Made by a program: the position numbers and the translations under genes
In this document: positions 16,918 to 22,912 of the stretch, piece after piece
Numbering within the stretch: position 1 is the stretch's first letter
Layout: every line of letters starts with the position of its first letter
Origin: Flavobacterium sp. UBA7665
GTDB taxonomy: Bacteria; Bacteroidota; Bacteroidia; Flavobacteriales; Flavobacteriaceae
Length of the DNA stretch: 64,000 nucleotides
Assembly (NCBI GenBank): GCA_002483285.1
Contig: DLHP01000030.1
Location: 201,277-265,276 of the forward strand
Direction: 5' to 3'
The notes under the pieces: model-generated
Told to the model about the DNA's origin: nothing
Databases searched by the model: none
The model's input: only the letters and a program-made list of their open reading frames with translations

Positions 16918-17859
16918 ATGACTATTACACAATTACAATATGTTTTGGCAGTAGCCGAACACCGAAACTTTACCCTCGCAGCCGAAAAGTGCTTTGTCAC
17001 CCAACCCACGCTGAGCATGCAAATTCAAAAAATCGAAGAAGAACTGGGCATCCAGATTTTCGATCGGACAAAAAAACCCATCCAACTCACAGAGATAGGA
17101 CAGAAAATCGTGTCCCAAGCCAAAAATATCGTCAATGAGGCCGACCGCATGCAAGACATTGTCGAGCAACAAAAAGGCTTTATCGGTGGCGAGTTTCGTT
17201 TGGGCATCATTCCCACGGTAATGCCCACGCTATTGCCCATGTTCCTGAGCAATTTCATCAAAAAATACCCCAAAGTCCGATTGATCATAGAAGAACTCAA
17301 CACAGACGAAATCATCACCAGGCTCAAGAATGGCCACCTCGATGCAGCGATTGCCGCGACGCCGCTTGCAGACGAGAAAATAAAGGAAATCGTTTTGTAT
17401 TTTGAGCCGTTTGTCGCCTACATTCCAGAATCCCACCAGAATTTCGCCAAGACAGCAATAGACGTAGAAGACCTCAATATCGACGAGATTTTATTGCTTC
17501 AGGATGGACATTGTTTCAGGGACGGCATCCTGAACCTATGCCGCAATGCCGGCAAACCCGAGCACAGTAAATTCCAGATTGAAAGTGGTAGTTTCGAGAC
17601 GCTAATCCGTCTCGCCGATGAAGGCTTGGGCATCACACTATTGCCTTACTTACACACGCTCGACCTCAATGAAAAAGGCCAAGCCAGGCTCAAACATTTC
17701 AAAGAACCAAAACCGGCGCGTGAGGTAAGCCTGATTTATCCAAAAACCGAACTCAAGATCCAGATTATCGAAGCGTTGCGCAGTACAATTGCGGGCGTCA
17801 TTAAAGGTGCGATTGTTTTTCAGGACATTAAGATAATCAGTCCGTTGCAGAAGAAGTAG
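16918..17859 (+). CDS. oxyR: LysR-type hydrogen peroxide sensor OxyR
   Basis: 313 residues: a LysR winged helix at 1-60 (FTLAAEKCFVTQPTLSMQI) and a periplasmic-binding-like sensor domain. The redox cysteines are at residues 199 and 208 (GHCFRDGILNLC), the same numbers as in Escherichia coli OxyR, so disulfide-based peroxide sensing is probably intact. Divergent from dps, its classic target. Followed by a MITE-like repeat and no obvious hairpin terminator of its own. Confidence 0.95.
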   Translation: MTITQLQYVLAVAEHRNFTLAAEKCFVTQPTLSMQIQKIEEELGIQIFDRTKKPIQLTEIGQKIVSQAKNIVNEADRMQDIVEQQKGFIGGEFRLGIIPTVMPTLLPMFLSNFIKKYPKVRLIIEELNTDEIITRLKNGHLDAAIAATPLADEKIKEIVLYFEPFVAYIPESHQNFAKTAIDVEDLNIDEILLLQDGHCFRDGILNLCRNAGKPEHSKFQIESGSFETLIRLADEGLGITLLPYLHTLDLNEKGQARLKHFKEPKPAREVSLIYPKTELKIQIIEALRSTIAGVIKGAIVFQDIKIISPLQKK

Positions 17860-17925
17860 TAATAATCTCGTCAACCGGCTTGGTCGAAATTTTACACCAG
17901 GCAACTATGAAATTCACCTCAGAGA

Positions 17926-18059
17926 TTTAACAAAAGATGCAGAATATCCGGATTTGGGGTTTATTTTATTTTTTTAGGGACAAATCCGCCCCTTCCCTGA
18001 AGGCAAAATACAATTTCAATCGCACTTCTCATTACCGAAAAACTTCACCATTTGTTAAT
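17926..18059 (+). mobile_element. MITE-like 134-bp repeat, copy B
   Basis: Ends TTTAACAA (17926-17933) and TTGTTAAT (18052-18059); core TTTAGGGA, CCCCTTCCCTGAAGG and AAAATACAATTT shared with copies A and C. It lies between the convergent oxyR gene and the 65-residue gene on the minus strand. Confidence 0.6.
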
Positions 18060-18078
18060 CGAAAATACGCAAAAATAA

Positions 18079-18104
18079 AAAAGGAGCCCTATAGCTCCTT
18101 TTTT
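18079..18104 (-). terminator. Terminator of the first 65-residue gene
   Basis: AAGGAGC / GCTCCTT stem with A- and T-runs. Nearly the same hairpin (18518-18540) follows the paralogous gene upstream. Confidence 0.7.
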
Positions 18105-18108
18105 CATA

Positions 18109-18306
18109 TCAGTTGTTCACAATACTTAAATATTGCTGCAGTTCCGGTCTTTCTGTAGTGAAGTTGTTCAACCATTTTCGCAATTGCTCAATCTCGTAGG
18201 GTAACAGATTTTTGATTGCTTTTCTGAGTTCTTTACAAAAAAGAACCGGATCGAAACTCACTCTCTCGAGCACCGATTTCGTGTAGTCGTAAATCATTCT
18301 AGGCAT
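18109..18306 (-). CDS. Small paralogous protein 1 (65 residues), unknown
   Basis: Reads MPRMIYDYTKSVLERVSFDP, then FCKELRKAI, LLPYEIEQLRKWL and a polar tail with RPELQQYL. It is about 60% identical by eye to the neighbouring 65-residue protein (18545-18742), sharing YTK-LERVSFDP-LFCKEL and LLPYEIEQL. Probably a two- or three-helix cytoplasmic protein; no signal, no catalytic motif. Tandem duplication including the terminator is evident. The 238-bp gap upstream carries a hairpin GAAAGTTGAAAGGC (18462-18475) / GCCTTTCGACTTTC (18497-18510). Function unknown. Confidence 0.8.
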   Translation of the reverse strand: MPRMIYDYTKSVLERVSFDPVLFCKELRKAIKNLLPYEIEQLRKWLNNFTTERPELQQYLSIVNN

Positions 18307-18461
18307 AATGGTAAGATTTAGGGGTTATCTTAATAAGAACGTGAGGTAAACGTAAAAAAACATTTTCAAAAATCCGTTTAAAAGCAATAAAAATCGATGA
18401 AATACATTTTTTATCGTTAAATTAAATGAAATAACTTACAAATCAATCGAAAATGAAAAGA

Positions 18462-18510
18462 GAAAGTTGAAAGGCTCACATAGCGCAAAAGTCCTCGCCT
18501 TTCGACTTTC
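18462..18510. repeat. 14-bp stem hairpin between the paralogous small genes
   Basis: GAAAGTTGAAAGGC (18462-18475) pairs with GCCTTTCGACTTTC (18497-18510) with one G-T wobble, around a 21-nt loop. It lies after the terminator of the upstream copy and before the downstream copy. Confidence 0.55.
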
Positions 18511-18517
18511 AAAAAAA

Positions 18518-18540
18518 AAAGGAGCCATTTAAGCTCCTTT
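18518..18540 (-). terminator. Terminator of the second 65-residue gene
   Basis: AAAGGAGC (18518-18525) / GCTCCTTT (18533-18540) stem directly after the stop codon; A-rich on the plus strand, so U-rich in the minus transcript. Confidence 0.7.
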
Positions 18541-18544
18541 AGTT

Positions 18545-18742
18545 CTATTTGTTTATATAAATCAGACATTGCCGTAATTCTGGTTTTTCGTCGGTGAAAT
18601 TCAGAAGCCATTCGGTGAGCTGCTCAATTTCATACGGTAGGAGCAATTTTAATGCTTTTTCTAATTCCTTACAGAAAAGGATCGGATCAAAACTTACCCT
18701 TTCCAGTATGTTTTTAGTATAAGCATACATGGTTCTTTTCAT
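18545..18742 (-). CDS. Small paralogous protein 2 (65 residues), unknown
   Basis: Reads MKRTMYAYTKNILERVSFDP, then FCKELEKALKLLLPYEIEQL and DEKPELRQCLIYINK. It is the paralogue of the protein at 18109-18306 and lies upstream of it on the same strand. A TAAATTTG box at 18778-18785 supports independent transcription. The family appears in flavobacteria only as hypothetical proteins to my knowledge; acidic and basic residues alternate along amphipathic helices, so protein or nucleic-acid binding is possible but unproven. Confidence 0.8.
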   Translation of the reverse strand: MKRTMYAYTKNILERVSFDPILFCKELEKALKLLLPYEIEQLTEWLLNFTDEKPELRQCLIYINK

Positions 18743-18777
18743 AATTTGTTGGTGATTGGTTAGAACTTAAAAACAAT

Positions 18778-18785
18778 CAAATTTA
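18778..18785 (-). promoter_or_regulatory. TAnnTTTG box for small protein 2
   Basis: TAAATTTG on the minus strand, 35 nt upstream of the ATG at 18742. Confidence 0.55.
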
Positions 18786-18852
18786 ATTAAAAAACAATCG
18801 GTTATTACAAATGGAATGTTAATTGGCAGTGTTAAATTTATACGTTGGTTAT

Positions 18853-18932
18853 GGCGCCACGGGCGGGCTGTGCGCTGTATCTTTTCCTGCTTAAAGAAAG
18901 CAGCAAAAGGATGCCGCTGCCATCCCTGGCGC
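18853..18932 (-). ncRNA. Structured dispersed element, copy 3 (Flavo-1-like candidate)
   Basis: On the minus strand this reads GCGCCAGGGATGGCAGCGGCATCC, a stem CTTTTGCTGCTT / AAGCAGGAAAAG with one mismatch, then ATACAGCGCACAGCCC and GTGGCGC. An outer stem GCGCCA-c-GGG (18854-18863) / CCCTGGCGC (18924-18932) closes the element. The order is the same as in the other three copies. It lies upstream of, and in the same direction as, the small-protein gene 2, although a promoter box lies in between. Confidence 0.55.
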
Positions 18933-19012
18933 GGTTCGGTATCCATTGAAGTTCTAATACTCCTCGAAGATGCGCAAAGAAGACGCTAAGACACGTGAAA
19001 GCTTTTAAAACT

Positions 19013-19072
19013 AACACAGATTTCACAGATTCCTCGGATTTAATAATCCGTGGAATCTGTGAAATCTGTGTT
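19013..19072. repeat. Long AATCTGTG hairpin repeat
   Basis: The left arm (19013-19040) and right arm (19045-19072) pair over 27 of 28 positions, with CACAGATTTCACAGATTCC on the left, a 4-nt loop and then a T-rich run and TTTGCG-rich sequence. The gap 18743-19152 contains this hairpin, element copy 3 and one promoter box; I see no gene in it. Confidence 0.65.
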
Positions 19073-19152
19073 TTTATTTTTTTAGCGAGTCTTTGCGTCT
19101 TTGCGTGTTTCGCGTATCAGCTTTTCCTCGGCCTAAACATTTGAGAAAAACT

Positions 19153-19815
19153 CTAATATTTCGTTGCACGAAACATCTCTCTTTTTCCCGGCGGCCCAGC
19201 GAGTTTTTCAACCGCAAATCCCACTTCCATCATGCTGCGCTTCACAACGCCTCTCGCCGCATAAGTGACCAGAATTCCGTTTGGTTTCAGAGCATTGTAC
19301 ATCTTCCTGAAAATGGCAGTGCTCCACAATTCGGGTTGCACACGGTAGCCAAAAGCATCGAAGTAAATCAAATCATAAGCAGCAACGGTATCGATTTCAT
19401 CAAAGAATTGCTTTCTTTTGGTTAAAGTAAAGCCATCCGACAATTGCTCCGCAGTTTCCCAATCCGATTCATGCATCTTATTAAAAACAGTGGCGTGCTC
19501 CGTTGCCTGCAGTTCGTCCACATAATTCATCAACGCTACTTCTTGGGCCAAAACCGGATAAGCTTCTACTCCAACATAATCAATACGCAAAGCCAACTTC
19601 CTGGCTTCTAAAAAAGTAATCAGCGCATTGAGGCCTGTCCCAAAACCGATTTCCAGTATAGACAGGTCACGGTTTGAAAAAAGCGCCAACCCGTTCTTGA
19701 TAAAAACATGTTGCGCTTCCTGTATGGCGCCAAATTTAGAATGGTAGTGTTCATCCCAATCGGCCAAACGGATTGTGGTAGAGCCGTCTGCTGTGCGGAT
19801 GATTTCGCGTTTCAT
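19153..19815 (-). CDS. mnmD: tRNA (mnm5s2U34)-methyltransferase MnmD
   Basis: 220 residues, SAM-dependent methyltransferase acting at the wobble uridine of some tRNAs. SAM loop ILEIGFGTGLNAL (about residue 53), a DLIYFDAFGY acidic motif and a C-terminal PPGKREMFRA end are typical of stand-alone MnmD, i.e. without the FAD-dependent MnmC oxidase half. Its start overlaps the stop of the lipoprotein gene by 1 nt (TAATG), so it is translationally coupled as the third gene of the operon. Confidence 0.92.
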   Translation of the reverse strand: MKREIIRTADGSTTIRLADWDEHYHSKFGAIQEAQHVFIKNGLALFSNRDLSILEIGFGTGLNALITFLEARKLALRIDYVGVEAYPVLAQEVALMNYVDELQATEHATVFNKMHESDWETAEQLSDGFTLTKRKQFFDEIDTVAAYDLIYFDAFGYRVQPELWSTAIFRKMYNALKPNGILVTYAARGVVKRSMMEVGFAVEKLAGPPGKREMFRATKY

Positions 19816-20279
19816 TACTTAATATACAACTTTTTGATGCGTTGGATTGGCCCGGCACATTTCACCTGGTGGCAGGCCACGCAAGCATCCACTCCATCAT
19901 TGAAGTGTTGTTTGGCGTTGGTCGGGTCTTCGTAGATCATTTTCTGCGAATTGATGAAAACATTGGCCTGTGACTTAAAAAAAGCATCGTTGTCGCTCTC
20001 GTCTGTCATGACCGCTTTATGGATTTCAAGAAAATGGCTCGGGAATTTCCCAATCGTGTCCCCTTTTTTGATGCGCTCTTTGAGCTTCTGGTTGTCGGCG
20101 TACATTTTTTCCATGAGCGCTGCCATTTCAGACATTTCATACATCTCAAAACGGCTTTTGCTTTTGGTTGTGTCGGCACATTTTTCCTGCGCTGCCGTTG
20201 TCTCGCCGGCGGCTTTCTCTTCCTTTTTGGTGCAAGCAAACACTGCGATCAAACAGAGCAGGGACAAATACTTTTTCAT
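19815..20279 (-). CDS. Lipoprotein with C-terminal CXXCH haem motif (cytochrome c'-like)
   Basis: 154 residues. A lipobox AVFAC puts the lipidated Cys at residue 16; a Lys/Glu/Thr linker follows, then a helical domain. Near the C-terminus CVACHQVKCAG offers one covalent haem site, as in cytochrome c' where CXXCH lies on the last helix of a four-helix bundle. A periplasmic mono-haem protein is inferred. It is coupled by TAATG overlaps to DUF4920 upstream and mnmD downstream. Confidence 0.8.
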   Translation of the reverse strand: MKKYLSLLCLIAVFACTKKEEKAAGETTAAQEKCADTTKSKSRFEMYEMSEMAALMEKMYADNQKLKERIKKGDTIGKFPSHFLEIHKAVMTDESDNDAFFKSQANVFINSQKMIYEDPTNAKQHFNDGVDACVACHQVKCAGPIQRIKKLYIK

Positions 20280-20740
20280 TATTCTTTAATTAATACACCG
20301 TCGGCCAAGAAACCGAAGGACTTTTCAGGCTTAGTAATTTTTTCTATTTCGGCTTTTGATTTTCCGGCATCCTTGGCGTAATGTCTCAATTCTTCAACAC
20401 TCTCAACGCTTACAAACGCCTTTCCGTTGACGATGGCTTCGCTTCCCGCCGAATTGAGTGGCATGAAGAACGCATAGTCCTTGAATTTCACAAACGCTTT
20501 CTCGCCTTTACCCAAGTCGATGTTCATCCAACAGCCTTTCTTAGAACAGACATCGTTGATTTTGGATGTAAATTTCACATCGATTGTATCGCCTTTTTTG
20601 AGTTTGGCATATTTGGCATTCATTTGTTCTTTAGTGATAGCGCCATCTTTGGTGATTTTTTTTCCAAACGATGCGTATTTTGCTTGGCTCCACGAAGTTG
20701 CCGCAGCGAGCAGGACAAACAGGACAATAACTCTCTTCAT
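20279..20740 (-). CDS. DUF4920 domain-containing secreted protein
   Basis: 153 residues with a Sec signal peptide (MKRVIVLFVLLAAATSWSQA). The conserved DUF4920 centre is KFTSKINDVCSKKGCWMNID, with two Cys and a Trp that could bind a metal; function not established. The ATG at 20740 is chosen because it places the signal peptide at the N-terminus; a start further upstream would add polar residues. TATTTTTG box at 20780-20787. First gene of the coupled operon with the haem-motif lipoprotein and mnmD. Confidence 0.88.
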   Translation of the reverse strand: MKRVIVLFVLLAAATSWSQAKYASFGKKITKDGAITKEQMNAKYAKLKKGDTIDVKFTSKINDVCSKKGCWMNIDLGKGEKAFVKFKDYAFFMPLNSAGSEAIVNGKAFVSVESVEELRHYAKDAGKSKAEIEKITKPEKSFGFLADGVLIKE

Positions 20741-20779
20741 TTTAATGTTTTTAGTGGTTCGACTTCGATTTTTCGTCAA

Positions 20780-20787
20780 CAAAAATA
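20780..20787 (-). promoter_or_regulatory. TAnnTTTG box for the DUF4920-mnmD operon
   Basis: TATTTTTG on the minus strand, 39 nt upstream of the start at 20740. Confidence 0.55.
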
Positions 20788-20931
20788 AAAGGTTTATTGA
20801 TACAAGGAACGCATTAATTTTATTATTTTAGCCGCAAATTATATTAGAGTATTAATTCTATTTGAACTTATCTTTCAAATCTCTGAAATTCAGGTAGTTG
20901 AAATTAAATTCAATCAAAAACCACTGCTGCA

Positions 20932-21999
20932 ATGAGTTCAAATATTACGCACGAAATCGATATAGTCAAAGCCCCTGCGTCTAAAATAGACACGGTTGAT
21001 TTTAACAACCTTACTTTCGGGAGCGTCTTTACCGACCATATGTTTGTGTGTGATTTCCGCGAAGGAAAATGGCACAAACCACTAATCAAACCTTATGAGC
21101 CTTTTTTGCTCGATCCGTCTGCAAAAGTGTTCCATTACGGCCAAGCCATTTTTGAAGGCATGAAAGCCTATAAGGACGAAGCCGGCGATGTTTGGCTTTT
21201 CCGTCCCGACCAGAATCATGACCGTATGAACAAATCGGCAGTGAGAATGGCCATGCCTGAAATTCCTGAAGACATTTTCATGAGCGGCTTGCACCAACTC
21301 ATCGACCTTGAAAGGGATTGGGTGAAATTCGGACTTGGGAACACTTTATATATAAGACCTTTCATGATCGCTATCGGTAGTGGTGTCGTTGCGGCACCAT
21401 CCACACAGTTTCGTTTCATGATCATCCTCTCGCCTGCCAAAGCTTATTATTCGGGCGAAGTGAAAGTTTTGATTGCCGAGCATTACAGCCGTGCAGCCAA
21501 TGGTGGTATCGGCGCAGCCAAAGCAGCCGGTAACTATTCGGCACAATTCTACCCAACCAAACTCGCCAACGAAAAAGGGTTCCAGCAAATTATCTGGACC
21601 GACGATGCCACGCACACCAAACTCGAAGAAGCCGGCACGATGAACGTGTTCTTTAGAATCAATGATACTTTGGTTACCGCGCCTGTGAGTGAAAGGATTC
21701 TTGACGGTGTTACCCGAAAAAGTCTTATTGCGCTTGCCAAGAGAGAAGGCATTGCTGTCGAAGAACGCTCAGTACTGGTTTCAGAACTTGTAGAAGGGAT
21801 GAAAGATGGTAGCCTCAAGGAAATTTTCGGCGCCGGAACTGCCGCTGTCGTCAACCCAATTGTTGGGTTTTCTTACCAGGATGTTTATTATGAGTTGCCC
21901 AAACTTGAAAATCCGATGTCACTCGAATTGAAGTCTAAATTGACTTACATTCAATATAAGTTGGCGGAGGATACTTTTGGGTGGACGGTGAAAATTTGA
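20932..21999 (+). CDS. ilvE: Branched-chain amino acid aminotransferase
   Basis: 355 residues, a fold-type IV PLP enzyme of the longer (type II, eukaryote-like) size class. It transaminates Val, Leu and Ile and their ketoacids. Visible motifs: FHYGQAIFEGMKAY near residue 66, the PLP Lys in AAKAAGNYSAQ, EEAGTMNVFF and the GAGTAAVV phosphate loop. The start at 20932 has an untranslated leader of roughly 100 nt from a TATTTTAG-like box near 20822; no attenuator is evident. Ends at a terminator shared with the convergent pyrophosphohydrolase gene. Confidence 0.94.
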   Translation: MSSNITHEIDIVKAPASKIDTVDFNNLTFGSVFTDHMFVCDFREGKWHKPLIKPYEPFLLDPSAKVFHYGQAIFEGMKAYKDEAGDVWLFRPDQNHDRMNKSAVRMAMPEIPEDIFMSGLHQLIDLERDWVKFGLGNTLYIRPFMIAIGSGVVAAPSTQFRFMIILSPAKAYYSGEVKVLIAEHYSRAANGGIGAAKAAGNYSAQFYPTKLANEKGFQQIIWTDDATHTKLEEAGTMNVFFRINDTLVTAPVSERILDGVTRKSLIALAKREGIAVEERSVLVSELVEGMKDGSLKEIFGAGTAAVVNPIVGFSYQDVYYELPKLENPMSLELKSKLTYIQYKLAEDTFGWTVKI

Positions 22000-22167
22000 C
22001 GCGCTGCGCTTTAGACGCGCCTTTTAGGCTTTGGACGCGCTGCGCTTTAGACACGTCCTACGGGCTTTAGACAGAAAACATCAATTGACAATAATAAAAA
22101 ACCGGAGCTCAGAGTTCCGGTTTTTTTTGTCTAAAGCGCAGCGTGTCCAAAGGCGCAGCCGCGTCTA
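21999..22167. repeat. GCGCTGCGCTTTAGAC inverted repeat cluster
   Basis: The unit GACGCGCTGCGCTTTAGACRCG occurs twice on the plus strand (about 21998-22075, with a degenerate middle copy) and once inverted at 22129-22167, on either side of the terminator at 22098-22128. The inverted copy lies inside the 3' end of the minus-strand gene and encodes its last residues. Confidence 0.6.
22098..22128. terminator. Bidirectional terminator overlapping a coding end
   Basis: AACCGGA (22100-22106) / TCCGGTT (22116-22122) with A- and T-runs on both sides. The stop codon of the minus-strand gene (22109-22111) lies in the loop. Confidence 0.75.
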
Positions 22168-22543
22168 TTATCCTCGAAAAATCCGGCTTAAAGTAATTCG
22201 GTCCTTTCATCACCTTCCCATCTTCGCGGTAAATCGGTTGTCCGTCGGCGCCGAGTTTGCTCATGTTGCTGCGTTGGATTTCGTCGAATACTTCCTCGAT
22301 CTTGTGTTGCAGGCCATGTTCAATGATCGTCCCGCACAAAATGTACATCATGTCGCCTAATGCGTCGGCGATTTCTATAAGGTCATTGTTTTGAACCGCT
22401 TCGAGGTATTCCTCATTTTCTTCTTTCATGAGGTTAAAGCGCAACAAGTTTTTGATTTCGCCCAAATCGGCCCTTGGGGTTTCACTGTGCCCAATGGCAA
22501 AAGCGGTATGGAATTCCTTGACGGCGTTGAGTTGTTTTTGCAT
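22109..22543 (-). CDS. MazG-like nucleoside triphosphate pyrophosphohydrolase
   Basis: 144 residues from the ATG at 22543 (MQKQLNAVKEFH); in-frame starts further upstream would run into the promoter region of the divergent gene. An all-alpha NTP-PPase with metal ligands in MKEENEEYLEA and DALGDMMYI. It likely hydrolyses a non-canonical nucleotide; substrate unknown. The last about 19 residues (from IDAAAPLDTLRFR) are encoded by an intergenic repeat and by the terminator, so the native stop seems to have been lost or displaced. See findings. Confidence 0.85.
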   Translation of the reverse strand: MQKQLNAVKEFHTAFAIGHSETPRADLGEIKNLLRFNLMKEENEEYLEAVQNNDLIEIADALGDMMYILCGTIIEHGLQHKIEEVFDEIQRSNMSKLGADGQPIYREDGKVMKGPNYFKPDFSRIIDAAAPLDTLRFRQKKPEL

Positions 22544-22595
22544 GATTTCTGGATTAATTACCATCGCAAAATAGCAACTTTCGCACACATTTAGC

Positions 22596-22603
22596 TACCT
22601 TTG
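22596..22603 (+). promoter_or_regulatory. TAnnTTTG box for the 62-residue membrane protein
   Basis: TACCTTTG, 18 nt before the ATG at 22622. It overlaps an in-frame TTG at 22601, which excludes that codon as the start. Confidence 0.6.
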
Positions 22604-22621
22604 CGGCAAATAGTTTTAAAC

Positions 22622-22810
22622 ATGTTTAGCACCGGACAACTCGTTTTTGCAGCCTTATTTTTTGTCGCTTTTGTGATTGTGATGATCTTCGCTTATAGAA
22701 AAGACGTGGCCACACACAAACTTTTCTATAGAGGGAATTACAAGGTATTGATTGCCTTTTTGCTGTTTATCGGGCTGCTTTTTGTCCTTAAGATTTTGAT
22801 GAAACGATAG
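22622..22810 (+). CDS. Small two-helix membrane protein
   Basis: 62 residues: helix 1 LVFAALFFVAFVIVMIFAY, a basic loop KDVATHKLFYRGNYK, helix 2 VLIAFLLFIGLLFVLKIL, and a basic end. Both ends are probably cytoplasmic. It resembles small conserved flavobacterial hypotheticals; no function known. Divergent from the pyrophosphohydrolase gene, with a terminator downstream shared with the DPP III gene. Confidence 0.8.
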   Translation: MFSTGQLVFAALFFVAFVIVMIFAYRKDVATHKLFYRGNYKVLIAFLLFIGLLFVLKILMKR

Positions 22811-22868
22811 TAAAAAAGATCGTTGCATTGCAAGAACCAAGATCGCATCGCTACAAGAAGATATAAAA

Positions 22869-22891
22869 AACGCCGGTCAAAAGCCGGCGTT
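22869..22891. terminator. Bidirectional terminator
   Basis: Perfect 8-bp stem AACGCCGG / CCGGCGTT between the convergent small membrane protein and dipeptidyl peptidase genes. Confidence 0.75.
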
Positions 22892-22912
22892 CTTATTTTC
22901 AATAGGTTTCTA

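Noticed and set aside
18109..18742. Toxin-antitoxin pair
   Set aside because: The two small proteins are paralogues of each other, each with its own terminator and no toxin fold or overlapping frame; a TA pair normally has unrelated partners.
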